The position numbers were made by a program, and so were the translations under genes. Positions 1-13,100 of a stretch of DNA of 64,000 nucleotides are shown piece by piece (within the stretch, counting starts at the first letter, position 1; the number at the start of each line of letters is the position of its first letter). The stretch spans positions 62,001 to 126,000 of the forward strand of contig JAVTLE010000005.1 of assembly GCA_033439295.1 (NCBI GenBank), written 5' to 3'. Below the pieces are notes generated by a model. It was not told the DNA's origin. It saw only the letters and a list, made by a program, of their open reading frames with translations, and ran no database searches. Origin of the DNA: Deuterostichococcus epilithicus (lineage: Eukaryota > Chlorophyta > Trebouxiophyceae > Prasiolales > Stichococcaceae).

Positions 1-966
<966 letters not shown>

Positions 967-1396
967 GCATCAACGCTAGGATGAGGGCATGCACCTGTTG
1001 TTGGGGATGGTGGTCGTGGGTCAACCTGCCGGTGGTGTCCTGGCCTCAGCTGTGAACTGGGTCATTGCGGTAGCTAGGTACTTGGGAACACGTCGGCTCT
1101 GGCTGCTCTGGGCCCACACTACTGCAGAGCACACAGTCCGACAGGTACACCGGCACATTACATTCGTAGCCTGAAGCAGCTTGAGGTTGCAGACTGCCAA
1201 CAAGTCGACAGTTGCTGCTGAGAGCTGCTGCATCATCTAGGTTTCCTCTCGCTGTACAGAAGATGTAGGTAGCATCCAAGAACTTCAATTGACTGTCAGC
1301 GCAAAAGCGAGGATATCACGTTGCAGGCCCTATCATACCTAGAGGTAGGTAGTTACATTCCAATGATGCTCCCCAGATGCGACAGCCGAGCTGTTT
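967..1396. other. Intergenic region, SQD1 3' side
   Basis: No supported gene. It lies between the SQD1 stop and the convergent minus-strand LRR-like gene. On the minus strand a TGTAA pentamer, the usual chlorophyte poly(A) signal, occurs near 1350 and again near 1157 and could serve the LRR-like gene. No TGTAA was noticed on the plus strand for SQD1. Confidence 0.4.
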
Positions 1397-2110
1397 TCAC
1401 GTCTGAGCTTGGCCGTCGTACTTGCAAACAATCACTTGACGCTCAATTTGCTCTTCCAGCACGGCGCACGTGTCAGTGCCCAGCGTCACGGTCACCCTGC
1501 ATGCACCGTACGGAAGGTAGCGGAAGCCGCGACTCACTCGCATCATACCAAGCCGTTCTGCTTCCGCATGACATTCACCTCTATGACCGCCGTGAAAGGG
1601 ACGCGTGATCCAACGGCAACATGGTGCAGAGCTGGCATGCTCGCCAGCGCTTCCCTTGACACAGGGGCCAGCGGCGTGAGCCCGCATGAGCTGATGTCCA
1701 AAATTGCACACGACTTCAACACCGCCACTGCAGTGGGGATGCCGAGCCTGAAGATGCTCCAATCCTGCCGAAGGTCCACCACTTGCACATGGGTTGCGCC
1801 GCTGAGGTCCGCCGGCAGCTGCGCCAAGCCGCAGTTCACCAGGTCGAGCCTGCGCAGCACATGCGTGTATCGTACCAGCCGCAAAGCATCAAGGGGCGCC
1901 ACCCCGGCGAGGCTGCCGAACAGCAGCAGTACAGCGCTGTGCACCTCATGCCGATCTTCCTCAATTATGTGCTGCAGGAAGCACACGATGCGACATTGCT
2001 GTATGATGTCCCATGAGGCACTTCGGCACGGCGCAGGCCATAGGCATCGCTGGAGCAGTTCAGCCTTGCTGTCATCCATCAGAGTGTTTGTCGCTCCTGC
2101 CGTATGACCA
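1397..2110 (-). CDS. Leucine-rich-repeat-like protein (partial model)
   Basis: The minus-strand reading contains two leucine-rich-repeat-like stretches, LRRLDLVNCGLAQLPADL followed by a second strand (VQVVDLRQ), and CAILDISSCGLTPLAPV. Upstream is an alpha-helical segment (MDDSKAELLQRC, then CFLQHIIEEDRHEV). A plausible last exon near 1500-1397 reads VTVTLGTDTCAVLEEQIERQ and ends at a TGA after DGQAQT. LRR repeats are protein-interaction scaffolds, and the partner cannot be told. No clear start codon or complete intron set could be fixed. One apparent exon junction (around the VVDLRQ end) has no obvious GT donor, so this may be a decayed copy rather than a working gene. Confidence 0.35.
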
Positions 2111-3023
2111 GCTCGTGCAAAAATGTTTTGTCGCGTCCTGGCCCTGGCATGCCCCTCACCTGGGAATGCCGTATCGAGGACAGCTGCAACTGTCGCAGGT
2201 GCGGGCCGTGCCAGCGGAACCAGCAATGCAGCGACTGGAACCTGCGGTGATGCGCCCACCAAACATAGGTGCATCGCCGATCGAGGATTGCGGCCTCCTA
2301 CAGTGGCCCCGGGCGTGAGGCAATCAACCGCCAGGTTCTGCAAACAGCCGCTGCTCGCACCCTGTGCGATGAAACGGTCTCGATGAGTCATACTCAACAA
2401 AGTGGCGTCACGCTGTGCTCGCACTGCTACTCAGAAAATACGTGGTGCGAGGCAGCCTCAACCCGTGATGCGCAATGCAGCCGGGGCTGCAGAGGTAAAA
2501 GCCAAGAGCGGGCTTACCTCTCCTCCAAGTTCACATGGGTTAGAACCCGCTCCAGCACCTCAGGCAGAGCCAACGCCTGGTGGAGTGACCGACGCTGCAT
2601 GACGGCCCGCGGCTCCAGAGCTACAAGCTCCGTGTCACGAGAAGGTATGCACGGCACGTGACAGCACGTGCATGCAGGAGATCTTATTAAAAGCTGATTG
2701 GCACGTTTGATCCTCTCGATTGAGCTTTCCTGAAGTTGTGCAGCGAACTCTGCGTGTATTCAGCTTCAAGTGGTGTTGCCGCTTCTTTTGAATGCGTGCT
2801 GCTCTCCACCACCGCGAAGTCTTCGCCACGAGGCAGCGCTGGCTGCAGCTTGCGCGTGTAGGCTGGTGCACCCGACTAGAACGTGTGATGTGAGGCTTGC
2901 AAAGCAGCAGGGCTGTGCCACTGGCTTTCGTCTCGCCGGCGTGGCGGCTTCGGGGCTGTGCCGCAAGGGTTAGCCGGGGCGGCAGCGTTCCTGCCGTCGC
3001 ATTGCACCGTTACAAGCAGTCGC
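2111..3023. other. No clear gene; upstream region of GT77 gene 1
   Basis: The minus-strand LRR frame stays open to about 2424 but without recognisable motifs, so a 5' exon of that gene may lie here. The rest shows nothing I can assign. The last few hundred bases are the presumed promoter and 5' leader of the glycosyltransferase starting at 3024. Confidence 0.35.
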
Positions 3024-6000
3024 ATGCCAAGTGCGAACACTGATGGCGCCCGGCGGTGTCGGCTCAGCAGACTGCGGACGAGCTTGACGCTTCTGGCATT
3101 GTTGGCGGCTGTTGTCTGCTTCCAGTTGGTATTTTTGCACGGCCATGATGGCGGCGGCAGCGTCAAGGGCGACACCCACAGCCTGGGCAGCGGCGTTGAT
3201 GAAGCGAGCACTGCTGGCGGCAGTGTCATCAACAGAAACGACGGCAATGAGAGCGGCAGGGGCGACGACATTGGCGGCCATGCTGCTGGCGATGGCAGCG
3301 GAAGCATCACCAGCAGCGATAGCAGCGGCAACAGTCTCAGTGGCAATGGCATCAGCGCCATCGATGGCAGCGAGGACAGCAGCCTGGAGGCTTGCCGCCC
3401 TCTCGCGCAGCTCGGCGAGGCAGCCAAGGGCGTAGCCGTCAATAACACCGTCATCTTGACGGTGGGGGTCCTCTTGACTGTAATCAATATGTACCTGCTG
3501 CTATAAACCAGCGTCTTGCGCAGTGCAGCTGGCGGCACGTTGGGCTTCCCAGGCGGAGTCCAGGGCAGCTGCCGGTGTCTACAATCGTCTAGAGCCTGCC
3601 GGCTTGCTGGGCAGCCTATGTGGTTTTGCCTCTGCAACAACTGCGCCCCCACTCGAAGTTGCTCTTGCTCCCGAGGGTGCTGTCGCTCCCCGGAACGTCC
3701 TTACGCCATGGCCATCATGACTGCAGGTTTTCAACCAGGCGATGCTGGGCTTTGGGCGCAACTGGCTGACACATACAGCGGCTGCAAACATGACCAATGT
3801 GGTGGTCGGCTGCGCTGACGCCGCCGCCGCAGCGCTGGCGGTCGAGTTTGCAGTGCAGTGCGTGGACATGGGTTCATACCTGCGCGGGGAGAATGAAACC
3901 GCAAGTGAGATCCAGTCACGTGAAGTCAACCTCTTGAAAGCACCTTCCATAGCGTTTTCGTGCCAGCAGACAAAGCGCCAGAGCGGGAGTTTTCTCGGAC
4001 CGCGCATCCCGACAGGCAGCTGAGCCATGGGGATTGGCCTTGCTGCTCTGTTGCGGGTCTGCAGCTGCCTCAGTCCTTCAATGGTTTAAAGACGTCAGTC
4101 AGCATGATTGTGCGTGAACCAGTTTGCAGCCTGCCTTCTCGGTTCCGACATCGTCGTGCCCGCCTCAGGCCTGTGGCCGCACGAGCCGGGGTGGGCGTGG
4201 GGCGCCACCGCGTGGAAGCGCGCCGCCTGGGCCAAGACTGCGGTGCTGCCGCGGGCGGCGCGCGCCAAGCTGCACGTGGGCTGGTCGGACGTCGACGTCG
4301 TGTGGTTCCGCGACCCGACGCCGCTGCTGGTGCAGCACCCGGAGGTGAAAGGGAGCGGGAGGGCTTCGAGGGGAGGAGCCGGGGTGACTGGAGGCATTTT
4401 GCCGGAGGTGGTCAGGGGGCTCTGACGGGCGGCTGGAAGGCGGCCTGTGGCAGCCCTTGAGATCGCGAGCAGAACGCTGCATCGTAGCCCGTGCTTGCTG
4501 TGTCGTGCACTGCACCGTCCACAGCCCGCCAGCCTGCCTGCAAGCGGCGCCGCCAGTTCCGAGCATCGGACCTGAGGCAATCGTGGAAGACAGCACCGAT
4601 GCATTGATCGACTACATCATGGGCGGCGACCGCCTGGACGTCAGCCTCCCCATGGGCGAGATCACGTACTTGACATCCCACATCTCAGCACTGGCAGAGT
4701 TTTCGCGCTTCAGGCGACTTTGTTGACCCCTAGCAGGTGGACCTCATCATGGGGTCAGACCACCTGGGCACCAGCTTGCCGGCGGGCAACGCCGGATTTG
4801 AGCCGCCCCAATTCGCCTTCTGGCACGAGTTCAACTCTGGTGCGCTCCGAGAGCTCCGCGGGAACTGCTCACGCTGCTGCGGCTTTTGTGCATGCAGACT
4901 GCCGTTTGGCCCTCCATCCGTGGCCTGGGATCCTCAGCATTTGGCATCCTCTGCTTGGTCGATGGATGATGTCGTTGGCTGATGAATGGGCCCGCTGGCT
5001 GCTTAGATCATCAGTCGGCATGTCCCTGAGCGTAGGGGCTCGGCGCAGACATGGGGAAACTGTGTTGCAGAAGCGCTGTGGCATGCTCGCTATGACGCTC
5101 AGCCACAAAATTCGTGCCGCTTTGTAGCTTGCACAGCATGTCTGCTGCCCGACAGCACGCCTCAGTGAGCCTGATACTGCCGAGTGGTCTCGAGATGCTG
5201 CCGGGCTTCCAAGGGGATTCCAGACGCGGGAGTCATGCTGCGCCCGTTGGGCGCCCTGGGTCTGCTCGGAAGCTGTTCTGAGGAGCAGCTGCGCCCTGTC
5301 AACATTTGGCTGCTAACCTGCAGACGGCTGACCCGCTGTCCAGAGAGTCGGTCGTCACGTGGCCGCAGGCGCGGTGCTGATGCACGGCTACCTTGCGCGC
5401 CGCAGCTGCTGGACGACTGGGCAGCGCTGCAGCCATCTCTGCAAGCCCCAGCATCTCTGCGCATGCCAGGCATGCTGCTGACACGGAGACAGACCCCTCC
5501 CCTCCGGATTGCAGGCGCGATGCTGGTTCGGCATTCGCCGCGCACGCAGCAGCTGCTGGACGACTGGGCGGCTGAGCAGTTCACCGGTCGCCAGAAGTTC
5601 GACCAAGACGCCCTGAACCAGGCGCGGCTGTCAAACGTTGTCTGCCTTGAATTGCGGGCCTTGAGGTGTCAGGTTAAGGGTTTTGGTTCAGGGTTTTGGG
5701 GCCACTCCTGTGTACACCAGTCGCCAGGGGTTCGACCAGGATGCCCCAGGGCTTGGGGGGAGGTGTGGAGCCTCTGCTTGCACACCCCGCTGGATGAGCA
5801 CAGGCTGTGCAACAGCGTGAGAGTCGCCAACCAGCCCAGGAAAGAGCCGGGGCGCGCTTGCTGTCTCTAATGTTCCGGTCCGGCGGAGGCCCAGTGGTTT
5901 GGGTCGCCGAAGCCATTGCAGTGTCCTTGTCCTTGGCGCAGCTGACTGGAGGGTGCAGCTGCAGCTCGCCGCCGCTGGGCGCGGGTGCTGGCTGGGTTCC

Positions 6001-9000
6001 TGGACTGTCCTGAAGCTGTCTCAGGGCCGGTGTCCTCGCCTGAGCGCCGGTGCGGCCGTCCATGCCAGCCTTCTTGGATCAAGATTCATGCGAAAGGCGT
6101 TTTTCATGTACCCTTACCCGGCCTCGTCGGACAGGCGAGGATATGTGGTGTGTAGGTGCTGCTGCGGCCGGGCATCAACGACAGCGACGTCTCGGATCAC
6201 CTGGCGCCCGACGACGAGCGGGTGCTGCTGGTCGCTGATCGCCGCCTGCGGCTGGGGGTGGTGCCGGTGTCGCGCTTTATGACGGGGCGCACCTTCTGCG
6301 TGCAGCGGCTGCACGAGGTGCGTCTTTCACATCAGCATACGACAACGAGACTACTATTAAGGAGTAATGTCAACTGTAACCGTGATATGAGCCTGCGGGT
6401 ATGCTGCCGCCGCTGGCTGCCTTGTCAACGATGGCAGCGGCCTGCGCACGGGTCGTGACTGAGTCGCGGGGTCTGACAGCATTCGCCCTCGGCACCCTCG
6501 TGCATGGTGCAGGTCCTGGGCGTGGAGCCACACAGCCTGCACATGACGTGGACGGGCGGCGATGCCGCCGGCAAGGTGGCGCGGCTGCGCGAGGCGGGGC
6601 TCTGGCGCGGCGACCCGCCGGGGGCGCCCTACCTGGGCGATGGCCGCTTCCTGGCCATCGACTTCGTGTTGCCCAGGGTGCGTCATGTGCTGCGAACCTA
6701 ATTCCAGGGTCTGACGCATGCTGTCCAGGACCAAGATCACCCACGGGAAAATGGAGCACCCAGGGTGTGGTCGACGGCTCACGGCACTGGCTGGCCATCG
6801 ACCCTTGAATGCCCTGCACGAAATTTCTGAAGCAACAATGCGCACCATCTGTGCACTCAGCACAGGCGAGACCTCTCAAGTGACAGAGCTGTCACACCTC
6901 CCAAGGCACTGCGGACGCGCTGTATATTGACGGAGGCGCACCTGGCTGCCGTGTCTGCCTTGCAGACGCCCTTCAACTTTGAGGGCACGCCCTTCGGCGA
7001 CTGGCACGAGGCCTGGGCCATGGAAGCATACCACCTGGCGGCAATGGACTTCCAGCTCAGCCAGCTGTACTACGGGGTGCAGCTGGCGCTCGCGCTCGGC
7101 CGCACGCTCATCCTGCCCAAGGTGCGTCAGGATTCTCTCATACTCGTGGCGTCACCATCCTGCCAGCAACACGTATTCGATCCGCAGCAGCTGCTGCAGA
7201 TATCGAGTTCCATCTCTGGCATGATGCAAGGCTTGAGGTGTGCCGCCGCGGCGGCATGCATGTGCTATGTGTTGATGGCCTCTCCTGTCGTTGGCAGTGC
7301 TGAATCACGGGAGACACTCAAGGTGTGTTGCATGGACCAGTTCTTACCCCCAACACCGCGACTGCGCTGTTCAGATGGCGTGCTTCTGCGACCACAACTG
7401 GTGGCCGTCGGAGGAGTGCCGCTCGGTTCCGCAGGAGGCGACAGGCGGCCGCGCCAGCGACTTTCCTCTGCCCTACGTCTGCCCATTCGACTTTGTGTTC
7501 ATGCCCGAGGTGTGGGCCAGGCATCTGGGTAATCCTGCAGCTGCATGTCTCCATAATCACATGGACCGGCACATCATGGAATTCGCACCACAGCGGTGCT
7601 GTCCCCAGCAGGGAAATGCTGCGTTCCCAATGCTGAATGGGATGTCTCGTGCGCCCCCATTGTGCAGTGGTGTAGTAGGGATTGGCAAAGTTCCTGGCTT
7701 CTGCTTGCTTTTCCATGTCCTGGTTGCTGTTTGATCTATGTTGTTTGAATTAGGTTTTTCTATTTCAAGAAAAGCTATTGCTGCTCAACACCACCGTGCG
7801 CCGCGCAGCACTTCGATGACGACCCTGAGGACTGGGGCCCGGCGCTGCGCTTCCGGCACCACAACTTCCTGTCGGAGCCGGGCCTGTCAGCCACAATATT
7901 GGTGCGCTGCCTTTGAGCTCACTTCTTTCGATGTCCTCATCCCTGTCGTACTGCAACAGCATACTTGCCTCATGACAGTCCATGGCCTTCGTAAGTGGCG
8001 CTGCCTCTGGGGTGAGGCAGGCATCTGTGGCACACACTGGTGCTTCCCATGCAGAGAGTCGACCATCCACACCAACCCGCTTGAGCCTCAAGCCCCAGAA
8101 CCTGAGCCCCAACAGCCAATGCGGCCGCAGGAGCGGCAAGCGGTCGTCCGGACGGACCCGCAGCTGCGCTGCAGTGCGCGCGCCTGCACCAATGTGGTCG
8201 CCAGTAGCTGCAGCGGAAGCCATGCTGGCCGGGTGCGACTGTTGTCGCATGTGTTAGTGTGGCGCGCAACATTGCAAGCAGGATGCCGGTCTTTATCTCA
8301 ATCCCTATCTCGACATGACCTGCGACAAGACTGGCCAAGTCATGCAGAGCGTGCAGCTTTCGGGGCAGATCAGTGCTTGTGCAGGCAGCGCTGTGCCCAT
8401 GTCGTAGTGGCAGTGCACTTGCACGCCGTCCAACTCAATGTAGCGCGCCCACTGCCTCCAAACCAGATAGATGGCAATGCATAGCACAGTCTCAAACATT
8501 CCATCCAGCAGGCACACCTGGACACCTACTGCATCCCCGCCGGCCTGACCAGCCGGCAGCTAGGGCGTGTCCTGGCGCCGCTGGCGGATGTGCGGGTGCT
8601 TCGATTCGCGGACGCGGCCGCGGCGTGGGGCGGTTTTGTGCACTCATGGGTGGGTTTTGCTCTTCTCCAGAGCTTTCTTTCCCAAGGCTGATGCTTGGAA
8701 TCACCTGGTTTTTGCTGCTTCTTAGACATGCCATCGTCCTCTAGCTGTTTCACATTGCCGCTCTGCTGCTGCCATTAGGTTGACAGGAGCGCCAGGCACT
8801 GTCAGCTGAACTCTTGTCTTCATCTCCATCTGCTCACAGCAGTGGTTGGCATTTTGCTGTCCCGCTGCACAGGACCAGCAAGCAGCTGGCCAATGTTCGC
8901 AGCACAAAGCTCGAAATGTTTGCCGCCCTCAGCGAGTGCTACTTCCTTCCAACGGTGGACAGGACCAGCAGGCCGCTGACCGGCGGGCGCAGCACTTGAC

Positions 9001-9229
9001 ACACGTTTGGGCGGGACGCGATGGCGATGACCCTGATGCCATCCCGCCCGGCCGCGGCGGCTCAGAGCCCTATTTCCTGCGCCCCTTTGACGACCCCAGC
9101 TTTTTGGGTGCCATCACGAACGGCAGCATGCCGTTGACGGCGCTGCTGATGCACCGGCCAGCGGGCAAGTGGGCGGTGGACGCGGCAGAGTACGAGTTCC
9201 GGGGCGTGGACAGCGTCACCCGGGTGTAG
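3024..9229 (+). CDS. GT77 glycosyltransferase, XEG113-like, gene 1
   Basis: Type II membrane glycosyltransferase of family GT77 (nucleotide-diphospho-sugar transferase fold). Plant XEG113 arabinosylates extensin-type hydroxyproline-rich glycoproteins in the Golgi, and this role is inferred here. Start ATG 3024; signal anchor around residues 16-39 (LLALLAAVVCFQLVF), then a Ser/Gly-rich stem. Readable exons: 3024-3461, 3727 to about 3905, 4130-4344, 4737-4839, 5515-5621 (GC donor), 6156-6317, 6513-6677, 6966-7121, 7375-7509, 7809-7901, about 8056-8235, about 8510-8640, about 8957-9229. Landmarks: the DxD-like GWSDVDVVWFRDP motif, VDLIMGSDHLGTS, MTGRTFCVQRLHE, MACFCDHNW, WGPALRFRHHNFLSEP. Stop TAG 9227-9229. 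The internal exons matching gene 2 (41605-49596) have the same phases. Family is confident; the donor sugar and several 3' boundaries are less so. Confidence 0.82.
4609..4660 (+). repeat. In-frame copy of GT77-1 exon 4
   Basis: Reads DYIMGGDRLDVSLPMGE, parallel to DLIMGSDHLGTSLPAGN of the true exon at 4737. It lies in the intron before that exon. It is either a relic or an alternative exon. Confidence 0.65.
5369..5432 (+). repeat. Decayed copy of the start of GT77-1 exon 5
   Basis: Begins right after a ccgcag acceptor-like site and matches the exon at 5515, including the stretch gcagctgctggacgactggg. A one-base length difference shifts the frame, so it cannot replace the true exon. Confidence 0.7.
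5712..5750 (+). repeat. Decayed copy of the end of GT77-1 exon 5
   Basis: Resembles the exon tail at about 5580-5621 (caccagtcgccaggggttcg against caccggtcgccagaagttcg). It follows directly on a TTTAGGG-like stretch (about 5672-5699, aagggttttggttcagggtt). Confidence 0.65.
8873..8909 (+). repeat. Decayed copy of the last GT77-1 exon start
   Basis: After an acag acceptor-like site it reads gaccagcaagcagctggcc, close to gaccagcaggccgctgacc at about 8957. It lies roughly 85 bases upstream of the true exon. Confidence 0.5.
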
Positions 9230-10167
9230 ATCGCTTTTGAAACATCCCAACGGTGCTGCCCGGGGGTGCATGCTATGGCACGCGCCGTGGGGAGGGGTCA
9301 CTGCTCTGCGAACATCGACGCTGATTCGGGTCTCGTGACAAAGACCTTTGTTCGTGTGAGTTTGAGCACATTGCGCCCATCACGTGGGAGGTGCATGGCC
9401 GGCGGCGGGTTTGCAATTGCCAATCAGGCTAAAGTGTTTACAAACTGATATCTAGGTAGTTCTGTCAAATACATGTCAAATTGATGTGATGATAGATAGA
9501 GTCGCGGTCGTGTGATTGTGGTTCAGACAGCGGGTCGCTGTGGGTGCAGCCAGCAAAACATCAGATATGATGATCAGCTGCTGATCATCAGCAAACAGGA
9601 TCTTGGTCGGGCGGTGCTGTGCATCACACTGTTTAGAACGCGATTCATGCAGCAGAAGTCCTGCCTCTGAACATATTACTCGCGTACAAGAGGGACTGAG
9701 ACGAGATACTTGCGTATCGAACCTCATTGTTAACAACGTTGAAAAATCATTTGATGCACCTGCTGTAGTCAAGATGCACCCTGGGTTGCGCCACGAGCGC
9801 GGAACAGGCGCCTACATTTTCAGAAGATCTGAGAAACTGATGTAGCGAAAGGCAGATGCCGGAGCACACTACCAACCCAAAAACGCAAAGCGCATGTGAA
9901 ACCAGCCACGTACACGCTCACCACTGATTCATGGCGTGCAAACAGGCAGCAATCGGATGTTGCCGGGGCCGCCAAATGAGGAAGCTGACAATGTGACGGC
10001 TTGCCGCCTTGTATATATATTCGATCCGTACTTCTTGGGGTTGTCGCCGTACGCATGTCAGCAACTCTGCCGCTTGCCCGCCGAGTGCAGTTTCCGGACT
10101 GATGTGGGTGGTGCGGCGGGCGTCAAGTCAGCGCCAGCACGCCTGGCTGCTGGCCTAGTTTGCCACG
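9230..10167. other. Intergenic region between convergent genes
   Basis: 3' flank shared by GT77 gene 1 (+) and kinase A (-). It is less GC-rich than the genes. It contains the palindrome at 9568-9590 and a TGTAA pentamer on the minus strand near 9435. No supported gene. Confidence 0.5.
9568..9590. repeat. 23-base perfect inverted repeat, 11-base arms
   Basis: TGATGATCAGC, one spacer base, then its exact reverse complement. It lies between two convergent genes and could form a hairpin in either transcript. A role in 3' end formation is a guess. Confidence 0.7.
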
Positions 10168-13100
10168 TCATGCGGGCGACGCGGCGGCTGCGGCTTGCGT
10201 GGCAGGGCCATCGATGCAGCCGCGGCGCTCGTCGTAGCAGGCGAAGGGCTCCGCCGCTTCCAGATTCCCGTCCTCCAGCGCGCTAATCATGTCCTGCGCA
10301 ACATATGCAAGAGATGACACCTCAAGGCAGCTTTCGCGGGCAGGCAGCAGTCGGCTTACTTCAACGTCTTCAAAAACTCGCCATGGTGGTGTTGCCAGCT
10401 CTTGAGGCAGCACATTGTTTGAGACTTGCCGCAGCCGCAGCCGCCGCAACGCCCTGGCATAGTGACGACAGTACAACCGCTTCTTGCGCCGCCTGACTGT
10501 TGTCAGGACGAAAGACGAAAGAGGTAGAAGGAGGTGCAGATGCAGGCGGCGCACCGACAGCGCGGCCTCGATGGCGGCAAAGGGCGGCCGGTCCTCCGGC
10601 CGCCCCGCCATGCAGGTGTCAGCCAGGCGCCGGTAGGCCAGCGGCACGCCGGGCGGCCACGCCAGCCGCGCGCCATCACGAGTAACCTTGGTGATAATGT
10701 GCACCGCTCGTAGTCCTGCCCAGGGCCGCTCGCCCACATACCTGCAAAAGCGAATAGGACAATGTGAACATTTCGAAAGACAAGTCTTCGCTGGAGGTGC
10801 TGCGAGGGCTCGGTACTCAGCAAGCCATTAGCTATTGCACAAATGCTGGGGTGGAAAATTGGGCCTTTCAGAGGGCAGGGCGCCAGCAGTGCAGCTGGCA
10901 TGGCCACAGAGGCCCTGCACGCTGGCCAACGGGCCCCAGAGCAGCGATGCAAGGAGAAAGGGGGCGCACAGCTCCCATAAGATGACGCCGAAGGCGTACA
11001 CGTCAACAGCCTTTGACAGGAGCCCCTCTCCCAGCAGCTCTGGCGGCATGTGCGTCACCTGCGGCCGAAAAGGCATGTGAAACCCTCAAGTGGCGCTCTA
11101 TTGAATTCGTGCCTGTGACCGTCCGCGAAGTGGCAGTGCATGGGGTGTGTATCCGTGCCCAACCATGAACAGAGGGGTCCCGAAGTTTCTGGATCGCATC
11201 GATGCAGAGGTGGTCCTCACGCGTCTCGGACTTTGCGCTGCAAACAGGATGCCTGGGATTGCACTCCCACCGGCAATGCATTGTGACGGTGCAAAAAAGG
11301 CTTGCACCGTGCCAAAGGTGCCGGTGTCGACGGCGTCGGCGGCGCTGTGCACGCGGCTGAGGCCGAAGTCCGACACCTGCACAGCAGTGGCTGGGCGCGC
11401 TGGATGGCAGCAGGAAGCTCGCGGGCTGTCAAACCTCGCTGGTGGCTTCAGGCTTTCAAGTGCAGCAGCGTGGCAGCAGCTCGCTGTGAGGCCCCCGCGC
11501 CGCGCTGCGGCAGGGTATCGCCGCCAGCAACAATGGGGCCTGTCCCTGTGCCCTGCGAATGCTGGGCCCAGAAGCATGCCCGGTTCCCCGGTCATGGAAA
11601 CTTTTCAAAGAGCACTCGCGGCCCGGCTGCCGAACGAGCAAGCTCGTCCTCAACTCGCATCATGTCACATCAGGTCGCTGGACGCGCACCTTGGCGGTGA
11701 AGCCCCACGGCGACGCAGCATCCTCCGCCAGGAGCACGTTGTTGGCCGTCAGATCGCCGTGCAGCACGTCCTTGGAGTGCAGGTATGCCAGGGCGCGGGA
11801 CACCTGGGCGGCGGTGCCCAGCACCGCGGCCATGTTGGGCGCCGCGTCAAACACCAGGCGGCGGCCGACGCGGAAGGCGCCCTCGTCGATGGCGGCCTGC
11901 CGCCAGGAGGGTTGCGCAGTTTTCGGAATCGCATGGTGGTGGTCGAGGTTTTCGAGGACTCGGACACACCAGGAGTTCAGGAACCCAGGCGAGCGCGGTG
12001 CTGCCGGAGCTCGTCGCCCGTCCTGCAGCGCTCGCCCCCTGGCATGCGCCAGGCGCCGCCCCTGCCTGGCGCCGCAGCTGCCGGCAGTGCATGCAGCAAG
12101 ACACTCACACGCCTGTTTAGGCCATACTGGCTGCGCGCACAGGACATGCCCTGCAGCATGCACCTTGCGAGGCAACCACTCCTACTGCTGGCGGCTGCCA
12201 GCGGCAGGCCACACGCAGGCGACGCAGCGGCTCCTGCCTGTCGGCTCTAAAGTGGCACCGATGCAAACGCCCCCACCCCCACCTCCCGTGGACCACGCAG
12301 CCCTCAATTGTCAGAACCCAGCCACCGCTGGCGGCCCCACAAAAGCCTCCAAAAGGCAAGGAAGGGCCCCACCTGGAGGGAGCCCTGGCCACACAGCTCC
12401 AGCAGGATCCACGTCTCCAGGCTCGGAGGCGGCGGCCTGCTGCCGTTGTTGCTGCTGCCTCGGCCGCTGCTGCCTCGGCCGCTTCTGCTGTGGGCGCCTG
12501 AGCCAAGGCTGCCCGACTGGCGCAGCGGCACCAGCTGCGTGGGTGAACATGGGTGTCTGGACTCGAGACACGGGCCCGACTGCTGTAATTGTGTGCCTGA
12601 GCACCGACAGCATCCAGGGGGCCTGCGCATGGGTCCGTCTTGGCGCAGGCCGGTGCAGCAGGCGCATGGCCTCCCGGGCAAAGCTCGGCACAGCAGCGTG
12701 CACAGGACATGGCAACGTGCTGCAGGCGGGTTGGATACCCGCTGACGCATGCGGCTGCTGAAGCGTGCTCAAACCCCCGGAAACTGTGGAGACGCCCACC
12801 TGTTCGGCGCACGCCTGCGTGGCGTGGCGGTAGGTGCGCACGATGTGGGGGTGCACCAGACCCTGCCCCAGGGTGGCCTCCAGCTCCTCGCTGGCCGCGG
12901 CATTTTCCGCCGCTACCCCCCGGTGTGCCACGATCTGCGGGGCGGGCGCAAACGAAAGTCAGCCATGCCGGGAGCCGGAGGACCATCCGAACGTAGAGTA
13001 TGGGTGTCTGTAGTGTGACGGCGCAACCGGCCGCCGTGGAAGACCCTCCACGCTGGCAGCGGTCGTGATGCCAACAGGCTGCGGCGGTGTCCTGGCCTGG

